From NCBI GenBank assembly GCA_016212475.1, contig JACRGC010000008.1:1-33628 (forward strand): a stretch of 33,628 bases of DNA. Direction: 5' to 3'. The stretch comes from Microcaldota archaeon (lineage in GTDB: Archaea > Micrarchaeota > Micrarchaeia > Norongarragalinales > SBBD01). The notes beneath the pieces were generated by a model. It had not been told where the DNA came from. It ran no database searches and was given only the letters and a program-made list of their open reading frames with translations. Shown here one piece after another: positions 15,901-22,844 of this stretch (position 1 is its first letter; each line of letters begins with the position of its first letter). The translations under genes and the position numbers were made by a program.

Positions 15901-17243
15901 ATTCCGATATAGACGCGCAAACCTTCAAGGGCGGGGTTTGGAGCGCAACAACCGAATTTACCCCATCCGCTTCAACCGCTGCCCTTCGTTCATTTGATGT
16001 TGCCTACGAGCAATTATCCGGCAGGGCCCTTGGAGTATTTGCAAATGCAACAACGCAGGCGCTTACGTTTAGGGTTTGGAACGGAACCGAATGGGGCCCA
16101 AACCGCGGAATATCCATTGGCACAGCCGCTGCAATAAACCAAATAGTTGCCCTAAAGCCCCGTCCTAAATCTAATGACATAATGCTATTGGTTTCCGCAA
16201 CTGCAGCTACTCCCGACCTTTACGCAATGCTTTGGAACGGGACGGATTTCAATACCACAACAAACCTTGCAGTTACCCAAGAATTGGATACCACAAGCGA
16301 TCAGGAAAGCTTTGATGGCGCTTGGGAAGAAACATCTGGCGATTTCAATGTCTACTATGGCGAAGATACTCAGGTTACAATATTTAGGCGATCTTTTAGC
16401 AATGGTGTTTGGGGCGCAGCAGTTGCCGGAAACAACAGCGTCGAGGGGGATATCCGTTTTGTTAGGGCTGCAAATTACCCAAATACGAATAGGCAGATGG
16501 TTTGCTGGCTAGAGTTCACAGCCGGCGATTTGAACTGCCAATCCTTTGATGGCGCAAATTTCCAAGGGGCGTGGTCGAACCTAACCGTTGAAGTAGGCGT
16601 AGTTGGCAGGAATTTTGATGTCCAGCCGCTTTTAAGTTCTGCAAACGGATTTCTTGTGATGTATGGTTTTTTGAACGCCGACTGGTTTACCTTCATGAAA
16701 TGCGCATCCGCAGCTAATTGTGACGGAGGGCTTTGGTTAAACAACGGCCTTTGGTCATCAACACAATTAGGGGGGTTTGATACGGCTTGGGGCCAGATGT
16801 ATGCCGATAAAAGCAACCCTGGCAACTTCACCCTCCTTGGGACCTCCCAAACAGCTGCCGACGGCTGGTATAGGGCAAAAATATTTTGCAATGCAACACT
16901 ATGCGAGCAAAACGACCCTTGGACGAACTTTGGGGCGACGACGTCTGTTGCATTCGAATCCGCCTCGTTTGCATTCGATGCCCATCTTAATTATACCGAT
17001 TCAACCGGATCGCCCTGCGGGCTTAACGAAACCTACTATATGGCAACTTCAGATGGCAATTTCAAAGTGGGTGTGATATATTCCGATGAAGATAGCAGCA
17101 ACACTTATAGCGCAGGAGATAACATTATATTTTGCACCGATTTCAACATAAACAAGCCCAATGCATTCGGAGGGACGTCCGATTTTGAGATGTCATTCCC
17201 AAAATCATTTGCAAACAATGTGGATATGTATTTTGATGCGTGA
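12936..17243 (+). CDS. giant secreted protein with twin seven-bladed propeller-like repeats
   Basis: The ~1435-aa product has a hydrophobic export signal (about 9-28). Residues 79-495 and 933-1348 are two copies of one ~417-residue unit, opening FQLSASAT and closing AF(T/A)FD. Each copy contains seven segments of blade type, a hydrophobic strand then a W- or F-ending turn (IMVTLDSN..NGVSW; ALAVFANA..WDGSSW; IMLMVSAT; FNAYYGQD; RQMVCWLE; GFIVMYDF; NFTLLGTS). This suggests a seven-bladed beta-propeller. An Ig-like, sequon-rich stretch joins them (about 500-930). There is no C-terminal membrane helix, so it is probably secreted or held by partners. GTG 12936, TTG 12954 and TTG 12960 are all possible starts; GGGGGG at 12945-12950 favours 12960. 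It overlaps the next gene by four bases (GTGA). Confidence 0.75.
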   Translation: MGNGGNLDLFGRILLYFLFALYFANSLAAIPILVSFNASDYSPIRGSLLSGTISDTNVTDSVSLRFLEGLYNPNATACFQLSASATIPQCQNWMTTGWSATAAASTPATAGNTQWIQLVASPTKNEKIMVTLDSNSDIDAQIWNGVSWSATTEFTPSASTAALRSFDVAYEQLSGRALAVFANATTQALTYRVWDGSSWGPNKGLVIGTAAAINQIVALKPRPNSNQIMLMVSATAATPDLYAILWNGTNEFNTTTSVAITAELDTTSDQESFDGRWESSSGDFNAYYGQDASVTIFRQTFSNGVWEAPVAGNNSVDGDIRFVRAAAFPDTDRQMVCWLEWTAGDINCQSFDGTNFQGTKSNLSVEVGAVGRNFDVEPLLGSTNGFIVMYDFLNSDWFDFSMCTSAANCDGGIWQNRGLWSTTQLGGVDTRWGQIYADPYNPGNFTLLGTSQTAANGWYRARIYCNANYCNQSEAWTNFGGTTSVVFEGAAFTFDKNPFYRNEIYHNSTITSTAVPAAKAINFLNVTAKINSSLATTYALSIYDWVNSNWNYCTEAVMAPNVFSSLACNVTATPANYRSQDANRYIRIAVNSSVNKTTRAILEEDFLQFYLGISDDFPYYDFAASNLGVSNSTPMPGQNITFYSLWYDDVSLNRYWLEDNSTGAFAKEASLGFLQVNNSWGNYSFVIPGVAEGKQFMAKIWANDTQNQLNYTTNFTITVGMVAPSVGNTSINATLIYAWDAFCVNVSATDVGIGINQTWVLITYPNSSVSNFTLSDTGCNAGIAGDGRYGGLVNASGIIGNLTINTSFANDSLNNLNMQSPFPQLVVFVKYPENPIGGSNFYVGFYGNATGGVINSSEGSVKIYQSKLSEGSLFLARSGSSISWGKLKVADNGTDMPNMDVALNLTLAIDKLETYFTSYLDSIKNSTNGLASFQLSASATTPQYQNWTQNGWTATDAASTPATAGNTQWIKTIASPVRDEKIMVTLDSNSDIDAQTFKGGVWSATTEFTPSASTAALRSFDVAYEQLSGRALGVFANATTQALTFRVWNGTEWGPNRGISIGTAAAINQIVALKPRPKSNDIMLLVSATAATPDLYAMLWNGTDFNTTTNLAVTQELDTTSDQESFDGAWEETSGDFNVYYGEDTQVTIFRRSFSNGVWGAAVAGNNSVEGDIRFVRAANYPNTNRQMVCWLEFTAGDLNCQSFDGANFQGAWSNLTVEVGVVGRNFDVQPLLSSANGFLVMYGFLNADWFTFMKCASAANCDGGLWLNNGLWSSTQLGGFDTAWGQMYADKSNPGNFTLLGTSQTAADGWYRAKIFCNATLCEQNDPWTNFGATTSVAFESASFAFDAHLNYTDSTGSPCGLNETYYMATSDGNFKVGVIYSDEDSSNTYSAGDNIIFCTDFNINKPNAFGGTSDFEMSFPKSFANNVDMYFDA
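13170..14420 (+). repeat. propeller-unit repeat, copy 1
   Basis: This segment encodes residues 79-495 of the giant surface protein and is repeated at 15732-16979. Long stretches agree at DNA level as well as protein level, for example around the shared peptides DVAYEQLSGRAL and AAINQIVALKPRP. The duplication may therefore be fairly recent or maintained by gene conversion. Confidence 0.85.
15732..16979 (+). repeat. propeller-unit repeat, copy 2
   Basis: Second copy of the ~417-residue unit (residues 933-1348), offset 854 codons from copy 1 and one residue shorter (NGTNEFNTT in copy 1, NGTDFNTT in copy 2). The blade spacing and most cysteines are kept, including SAANCDGG. Differences cluster on likely surface loops near the N-terminal blade. 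Confidence 0.85.
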
Positions 17244-18823
17244 AAATTAAAATGGCAAATAAAACTCTTCGATTAATTTTTGCAATTGCAATGCTTTTGG
17301 CAAATCTGCCGCTTTTTGCGCATGCAGCTGGCTCTAGCGAATTGCCCGGCAGCATGTTCGACAAGGTCGAGCCTACAATTGTGATCGTCAATTCAAACAA
17401 ATGGCAGGATGTTTACCTTGCAGGCATCTATGCGAATTTGAATTCGCTTCCAATCCGATTCATCCAAGACCCCTTCAGGACGCGGGATTTCATGTCCGAA
17501 CTTAGCGCAGTCAAAGTGACTACTGTTTATTTGTTTTCAAGGAAGGACAATACCGTCCCTTCGCTTTCATACCTTTTGCATTCCAGGAATTTGGACGTGC
17601 GTGAAGTGGTGTTTGAGGACCATCAGGACCTTTCCGCAAAACTGATTGACAAATTCTCCCCAAAAAGCGCAATAGTTGTCCGCGACGATTTTGGGTTTGA
17701 TGCCCTTTCCGCAAAATTCCTCTCAAATAAGCTCCAAATTCCCGTAATTTTTTCAAAAGGAACGGATGAAATGGACGGAAGGGTTTTCAATTCCCTTAAA
17801 AATAATGGCGTTTCCTCCCTTTTCCTGATCGGGCGCGCTTCGCCGCAGTTGGATGAAAAATTAAGGGACTTTTCGCTCCAAAAGCTCCAAGGAAGGGATG
17901 AATACGATACCAGCAACATTGTTAGCGAATACATTGCCGGTGATATCGAATCGTTGCAAGGCGTAATAACAACCGGCGAAATTCTTGAATTATCCCTATT
18001 ATCAATAAAGGACCAGCCAATATTCATTGTCCCTGATTTTGGGACGTACTCCCTTACCCGGACTGCGAATGTGATAAAAAAAACCAGGATCCAAGCGCTT
18101 CTTGGAATTGGAAAGCTAATCACGGATAGCGCAACTTGGATGCGGCAAACAACCGGCCTTAGGGTGATTGTAAAATTCGGCACGGTTTATGCAAGGCCAG
18201 AAGATGAGGGGTTTGTCCGAAAGGACATGTCCGCAATCCTTGACGGTTACGAGTTGCCAAGGCCGGTTTATGATGGGTTCCTATCCGAAATCGTCCCATC
18301 CTATACGGATCCCTTTGGCCCATCAACCGGCGCAATGATAAATGGCAACACTCCCGCCCCTCCGGTCGAATTCCTCTCATATTTTAGGGCAACTGGAAAC
18401 ATCGATTTTCCAGCCTACATTGTGCTAACCGTAAAGGACGAGGCAAATGTCACTTTGGCAACCCTCCAATCCCCAACACAAATGATGAAGCCTAAGCAGG
18501 ATAATGTTTTCAAAGTAAAATGGGGAAATGCCCCATCCGAAGGGAAATATTTCGTCGAAGGAAGGGTTTTTGGAGAGGTTTATGAAGGCATCAATTTTGC
18601 TCCAAAGGAGAGGGATTTTGATTTGCGATGGATATTTGTCATCATAAACATCTTGCTCTTGATACTTGCGCTTATTGCATTGGTTCTTGCAATCTACAGC
18701 TCGCACGTGATAAGCCGCGACATCCGCTCCTTTGGCGGTATCTACAAAAGGGTTTCTGAGGAGCTTGACGGAGTAATAAAATACGTTGACGATCTTTACC
18801 ATTTCAGAAGGAGGAGAAAATAA
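17240..18823 (+). CDS. CWB2-like membrane-anchored surface protein
   Basis: The 527-aa product has a signal peptide (about 5-30, ending FAHAAG). At residues 35-290 it has repeated alpha/beta units of the cell-wall-binding-repeat-2 kind, for example DALSAKFLSNKLQIPVIFSK followed by SLKNNGVSSLFLIGRA. A beta domain at about 370-455, one C-terminal helix (461-485) and a basic cytoplasmic tail ending FRRRRK follow. In bacteria CWB2 domains bind anionic wall polymers; here a role in holding the secreted propeller protein is inference. GTG 17240 overlaps the previous stop; ATG 17252 is an alternative start. The stop overlaps the next ATG by one base. Confidence 0.65.
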   Translation: MKIKMANKTLRLIFAIAMLLANLPLFAHAAGSSELPGSMFDKVEPTIVIVNSNKWQDVYLAGIYANLNSLPIRFIQDPFRTRDFMSELSAVKVTTVYLFSRKDNTVPSLSYLLHSRNLDVREVVFEDHQDLSAKLIDKFSPKSAIVVRDDFGFDALSAKFLSNKLQIPVIFSKGTDEMDGRVFNSLKNNGVSSLFLIGRASPQLDEKLRDFSLQKLQGRDEYDTSNIVSEYIAGDIESLQGVITTGEILELSLLSIKDQPIFIVPDFGTYSLTRTANVIKKTRIQALLGIGKLITDSATWMRQTTGLRVIVKFGTVYARPEDEGFVRKDMSAILDGYELPRPVYDGFLSEIVPSYTDPFGPSTGAMINGNTPAPPVEFLSYFRATGNIDFPAYIVLTVKDEANVTLATLQSPTQMMKPKQDNVFKVKWGNAPSEGKYFVEGRVFGEVYEGINFAPKERDFDLRWIFVIINILLLILALIALVLAIYSSHVISRDIRSFGGIYKRVSEELDGVIKYVDDLYHFRRRRK

Positions 18824-19452
18824 TGGGAAAAAATTTGGTTTATGATGATTGGAAAAATATCAAATTGGATGGCAACCGCAAAACCCAAACAATTTACCTA
18901 TTCAGGCACGCCCAGACGCATTTCAACAGGAAAAAATATTTCACGGGCTGGATGGATTCGAAATTGACCCCTTTTGGCAAGGAGCAGGCAAAATTGGTTG
19001 CGCAAAAGCTCAAATCAAAAAAAATCGATGTTGCGTTCCAAACCCACCTTTCAAGAAGTTCCGATACATTGGGTTTTGTTTTGAAATTCCACCCCGAATG
19101 CAAATATGTTTTTACGGATGACCGCATGATTGAGCGAAGCTATGGCAATTTTTCAGGCTCAAGCCACAAAGCGTTTGCAAAAAAATTCGGCGAAAAGGCG
19201 CTTCAAACCCTTAGGCGCTCATACTCAAACCGGCCTCCAAAGGGCGAAAACATGCCAATGGTTGAAAAACGCGTGAACTCTTTCCTAAAAGATTTGATTC
19301 CATTCATGAAATATAGGAAAATCAATGTTGCAATTTCCGCGCATGGCAATTCCATGCGGCCATTCCGCGCTTATTTTGAAAAGCTTGCAAGGGATCAGAT
19401 GATGAGGCTTGAAAACCCCTGGGACGATTATTTCGAGTACGTGGTAAAATGA
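18823..19452 (+). CDS. phosphoglycerate-mutase-like histidine phosphatase
   Basis: The 209-aa product is a histidine-phosphatase-superfamily member. RHAQTHFN (R28, H29) holds the phospho-accepting histidine, THLSRS gives R78, ERSYGNFSG gives E104, and SAHGNSMR supplies the second histidine H174. The order and spacing, including TGWMDSKLTPFGKEQA, are close to the cofactor-dependent phosphoglycerate mutases (gpmA type), but the length is somewhat shorter, so activity as a mutase or as a phosphatase is open. It lies between two surface-operon genes, overlapping the first by one base (TAATG) and the next by four (ATGA). That is an unusual place for a glycolytic enzyme. Confidence 0.82.
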   Translation: MGKNLVYDDWKNIKLDGNRKTQTIYLFRHAQTHFNRKKYFTGWMDSKLTPFGKEQAKLVAQKLKSKKIDVAFQTHLSRSSDTLGFVLKFHPECKYVFTDDRMIERSYGNFSGSSHKAFAKKFGEKALQTLRRSYSNRPPKGENMPMVEKRVNSFLKDLIPFMKYRKINVAISAHGNSMRPFRAYFEKLARDQMMRLENPWDDYFEYVVK

Positions 19453-20318
19453 GGCGGCAAAAATCCCAAAGCTTTGGATTGATTGCGGTAAAATCCATCG
19501 GCTTAATTATTTGGAAATCAATCCTGTTTCTTTTTTCAATGCTTTCCAAATTGCTATTGCTTTTCTTCAATTTTTTCAAATGGCTCTTTTCAAATGTTTT
19601 CCATGCAACCAAAGCCACAATTGTTCAAAAATCGCTTGAATCAAAAAAGCCAAAAGGAGCTGCCAAATATTTCCCGTTCCAATTGCTTGAAAAAAAATCC
19701 GGCGATTTGGAAAAATTCGAATCCATGCTCGTTAGCAAAAAAAGCACGGTTGGGATAATCCTTGGAGCGAGGGGATCTGGAAAAAGCGGCATTGGGATGC
19801 GTATTTTGGAAAATGTGCATGCAAACTCCAGCAGGCGCGTTTGCGCAATTGGTTTTTCCAGGGAAAGCATCCCTTCATGGATAGATTGCGCCGATTCGAT
19901 TTCAGAAATTCAAAACGGCTCGTTTGTCCTTGTCGATGAGGGCGGGATAGTCTTTTCCGCCAGGCGCTCCATGGGCGATGCAAATGCGCTTCTTTCCGAA
20001 CTTCTTTTGATTTCAAGGCATAAGGACCTATCAATCCTTTTCATTTCGCAAAATTCTAGCAATCTGGATGTGAATGCACTTCGCCAAACCGATTATCTGC
20101 TCCTTCGCAAAAGCTCCCTTCTCCAGAAGGATTTTGAGCGCAAAAAAATCCAGCAGCTCTATGAAGAGGCTGCGCCGTTTTTTGGCCGCCACCCTAGTGA
20201 GGCGCAGTTTTCAACCTACGTTTATTCGGATGAGTTTTGCGGGCTAATCCAAAACTCCCTCCCCTCTTTTTGGTCGGAATTGGCTAGCAAATCATTCAAG
20301 GGATTCAAGCCGGCGTAA
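19449..20318 (+). CDS. membrane-associated Zot/FtsK-like P-loop ATPase
   Basis: The 289-aa product has one or two hydrophobic helices (residues 10-51) and a linker, then a P-loop domain. GARGSGKSG (106-114) is Walker A, FVLVDEGG (159-166) is Walker B, SRHKD (189-193) is a probable sensor-like arginine, and LFISQNSSNLD (197-207) resembles the terminal motif of Zot-type ATPases. Zot-like proteins export filamentous phage or act in membrane complexes, and FtsK/HerA relatives move DNA. Here it is the last gene of a surface-protein operon (4-base overlap), so a secretion or assembly motor is a reasonable inference. No C-terminal extracellular domain is present. Confidence 0.68.
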   Translation: MRRQKSQSFGLIAVKSIGLIIWKSILFLFSMLSKLLLLFFNFFKWLFSNVFHATKATIVQKSLESKKPKGAAKYFPFQLLEKKSGDLEKFESMLVSKKSTVGIILGARGSGKSGIGMRILENVHANSSRRVCAIGFSRESIPSWIDCADSISEIQNGSFVLVDEGGIVFSARRSMGDANALLSELLLISRHKDLSILFISQNSSNLDVNALRQTDYLLLRKSSLLQKDFERKKIQQLYEEAAPFFGRHPSEAQFSTYVYSDEFCGLIQNSLPSFWSELASKSFKGFKPA

Positions 20319-20375
20319 TGGTTATTGGATTCAAATAAAATAAATTATTCGCTCCCCAAATCCTTTGAATCAATA

Positions 20376-20537
20376 TCAGCCAATTGGCGAAAGAATTTCG
20401 CCTTTCCCAGCCATTATCGCAAGCCCAATTGCCATGGAAATGATTCCCCAAGTGGTCTCACCTGTTGCAACTAGTATTGCCCCTCCAACCAGCAAAATAT
20501 CGTCAAGAATTGAAAGCATGTTGATAATTTCCATCAT
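20376..20537 (-). CDS. 53-aa small membrane protein
   Basis: A short ORF downstream of the helicase, on its strand, encodes MMEIINMLSILDDILLVGGA and continues with two hydrophobic stretches separated by a GETTWG turn, giving a likely helical hairpin with a GKGEILSPIG end. No ribosome binding site is obvious. No family is recognised. It may be co-transcribed with the helicase, 76 bases away. Confidence 0.42.
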   Translation of the reverse strand: MMEIINMLSILDDILLVGGAILVATGETTWGIISMAIGLAIMAGKGEILSPIG

Positions 20538-20613
20538 AAGCGCATTTCCTTTTTTTTGTTAAAACTAATTGTAATTGGATTTTGCTATAAAAGCTAGTAG
20601 AAATAGATTATTC

Positions 20614-21900
20614 TTAATACCTGCGGTTGTTCCCGCGGTAATTGCTATGCCCTCCTCCCCTGTGGTGGTCGCGATTTCCAGGCCTTGTCCTTCCCCTGTG
20701 ATAATCCTCCCTATCCCTTCCTCCTCCCCTTTCATCCGGCCGCTTCCCATGCCCCCTATATTCGATATCCGGAAGGGTTGGAAGATGCAATCCTTCGATT
20801 TTCATTTCAGAGATTTTGCAATTAAGCTTCCTTGCATATCCTTCAATTAAGCGTTTTTCCTCCAAATTCGAGGCAAGTGTCAGCGCTTCGCCTTCTCTTC
20901 CAGCCCTTGCAGTCCTTCCAATTCTGTGGGCATAAACCATGGCATCCTCTGGAAGATTATAGTTTACAATCAAGGAAACATCATCAACATCAATTCCCCT
21001 CGAAGCAATATCGGTTGCAACCAAAATGTTCGCATGAAGGTTCCTAAATGAATTCATTGCCCGCTCCCTCCTTGCCTGCGTCAAATTGCCATGAAGCGCT
21101 GTAGCCTTAAGCCCGTTGCGTTCAAGTGAAAAGTGCAAATTGTCCGCTCCCCTCTTTGTCCTAACAAAAATTATTGCAAGCTGGGGCTTTTTTTGGTTCA
21201 AAACGTGCAGAAGAACCGTCAATTTGTGCCTTGGGTCTGCCATCACATAGTGCTGGGCGATTTTTTCAACAGTTAATTTATCCGAGCTGGTATTGATGAT
21301 TTCATGCTCTTTCATGTTGTTTTTTGCAAGGCCGATGATTTCCTGCGGCATGGTTGCTGAAAAGAACACGGTTTGGCGGTTTGGTGAAATGTGCTTAAGT
21401 ATCCTCCTTACATCATCGATGAATCCCATGTCAAGCATCCTATCCGCTTCGTCCAAAACAAGCATTTTGACTTTTGAAATATCAACTGTCCTTCTCTCCA
21501 AATGGTCGAGCAATCTTCCGGGCGTGCAAACAAGAATCTGAACGCCGCGTTCAAGTTGCCTAATCTGCCTTCCAATATCTTCCCCTCCATAAACCGCTAA
21601 AATGGAATGGTTGGTGTATTTTCCAAGCTCGCCAATTTCCAATTTTACCTGGAGTGCAAGTTCCCTTGTTGGCACCAAGACAAGCGCCTGGGGACGATGG
21701 AACGCCGGATCCAAATGCTCAAGGATTGTGATTCCAAAAGCTGCGGTTTTGCCAGAGCCGGTCTGCGCCTGCCCGATCACATCGATTCCCTGCAAAAGTA
21801 GAGGAATGGATTTTTCCTGGATATCGGTTGGCTTTTCAAAACCAAGCTCTTTTACCGCTTTTAGTATGTTTGGGCTAAGCCCTAATTTTTCAAAACTCAT
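20614..21900 (-). CDS. DEAD-box RNA helicase with Arg/Gly tail
   Basis: The 428-aa product carries the full DEAD-box motif set: Q motif GFEKPTDIQ (20-28), AQTGSGKT (45-52), PTREL (77-81), TPGRL (126-130), DEAD (150-153), SAT (181-183), IIFVRTK (243-249), ATDIASRGID (295-304) and HRIGRTAR (325-332). The last ~45 residues are rich in Arg, Gly and His (GGGRDRED, RGGGHSN), an RGG-like RNA-binding tail. Such helicases unwind RNA in ribosome assembly, decay or cold adaptation. GGGAG lies before ATG 21900. It is a complete, ordinary-looking family member. Confidence 0.95.
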   Translation of the reverse strand: MSFEKLGLSPNILKAVKELGFEKPTDIQEKSIPLLLQGIDVIGQAQTGSGKTAAFGITILEHLDPAFHRPQALVLVPTRELALQVKLEIGELGKYTNHSILAVYGGEDIGRQIRQLERGVQILVCTPGRLLDHLERRTVDISKVKMLVLDEADRMLDMGFIDDVRRILKHISPNRQTVFFSATMPQEIIGLAKNNMKEHEIINTSSDKLTVEKIAQHYVMADPRHKLTVLLHVLNQKKPQLAIIFVRTKRGADNLHFSLERNGLKATALHGNLTQARRERAMNSFRNLHANILVATDIASRGIDVDDVSLIVNYNLPEDAMVYAHRIGRTARAGREGEALTLASNLEEKRLIEGYARKLNCKISEMKIEGLHLPTLPDIEYRGHGKRPDERGGGRDREDYHRGRTRPGNRDHHRGGGHSNYRGNNRRY

Positions 21901-22037
21901 GGTCTCCCTAGCATTTATGAATAAAATAAGAAGGACAATATAATGGTTATTGGCGTTTTTAAATGCTCAGATGGGTTAAAAGGGGCTGTTTTGGCGGTTT
22001 TTCAAATCTTTGCGCATTCAAGGCAATTTCGCCTGTT

Positions 22038-22781
22038 TCAAATTCCATGCAACTTCCTTTTGCCATAAAGCACCTGCTTTTTCCTATTTTCTGCAAATCT
22101 TTCAACTGCATACCTAAGCAATGTCCTTCCAGCGTCTTTATGCAAAAGAAGGAATGCAAATACCTTCTCCTCATTCGCTTTCGCAGCTTCCCTAAGCGTC
22201 CAGCCGGTTCCTTTTTGCACCAAATCGTCATTGTCATGCATCAGCTTTTTTGCAATTTGCAGCGTCTCCTTCAAGAATTTCCCTTTTCTTCCATGCAAAA
22301 CAAAAGTCACAATGGCTGCCCTTCTGACCCATCTGTTTTTCGATTGCGTCCATTTCATCAATTTGCCAATAAACTCCGGATATTTTTCAATGCAAGCCGC
22401 AAGCGAATGCGTGCAAAGCAAATCGCAATTCGCCCAGTTCTTCACATATCTTCCGATCCACTTCTCAAATTCAAAAAAAGTTTCCTTTGTATATTCTTCC
22501 GAGTGCCTCTCAACCAAATAGCTAGCAAGTATTTGCTCCTCAAACAATTTGCTTTTTTGGAATTCGCCTGCCAATTTTAAAATTTGCGGAAAAAACCATC
22601 CCTCCAAAATCAGCTTCTTATCCAATTCAACTGCGATTTTCCTAACTTTTGGCAGCCTAACCCCAATTGGATTGATTTCCTCCTTAAAGAAATGAAAAAC
22701 TCCCTTCCTGAACTTTTCCTCGGATTGGTTTTGCAATTCCCTGCGGATTTGCGCAATTATTTTTGCATTGTTCTTTCCCAT
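22038..22781 (-). CDS. alkD: AlkD-like DNA alkylation repair glycosylase
   Basis: The 247-aa product is an all-helical HEAT-like repeat protein of the AlkC/AlkD group. NWANCD (W116, D120), RWVRRAAIV (R151-R154) and DDLVQKGTGWTLREA (W194) match the order and spacing of the AlkD catalytic aspartate, arginine and base-stacking tryptophans. The family removes N3- and N7-alkylpurines without base flipping. The gene is divergent from the PLP enzyme at 22845 and shares a short promoter gap with it. Confidence 0.9.
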   Translation of the reverse strand: MGKNNAKIIAQIRRELQNQSEEKFRKGVFHFFKEEINPIGVRLPKVRKIAVELDKKLILEGWFFPQILKLAGEFQKSKLFEEQILASYLVERHSEEYTKETFFEFEKWIGRYVKNWANCDLLCTHSLAACIEKYPEFIGKLMKWTQSKNRWVRRAAIVTFVLHGRKGKFLKETLQIAKKLMHDNDDLVQKGTGWTLREAAKANEEKVFAFLLLHKDAGRTLLRYAVERFAENRKKQVLYGKRKLHGI

Positions 22782-22817
22782 TAGTTTCCCCTTAAGACTA
22801 TACTCATGGTCGCCCTA

Positions 22818-22825
22818 TTTATATT
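22818..22825 (+). promoter_or_regulatory. TATA box that decides the PLP-enzyme start
   Basis: TTTATATT lies 20-27 bases before ATG 22845, ideal for a leaderless archaeal transcript. The longest ORF starts at ATG 22806, so this TATA box would fall inside it; that start is therefore rejected. Confidence 0.6.
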
Positions 22826-22844
22826 TATTATGAGAAATTTAACC

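Noticed and set aside
20365-20562. 65-aa plus-strand ORF rich in Ile, Pro and Ser
   Set aside because: It is the antisense of the 53-aa membrane-hairpin ORF and has no start signals; the minus-strand reading is more protein-like.
22806-22844. Longer N-terminus (MVALFIFI...) for the PLP enzyme
   Set aside because: The TATA box lies inside it, so the mRNA would begin after it; the hydrophobic start is translated promoter sequence.
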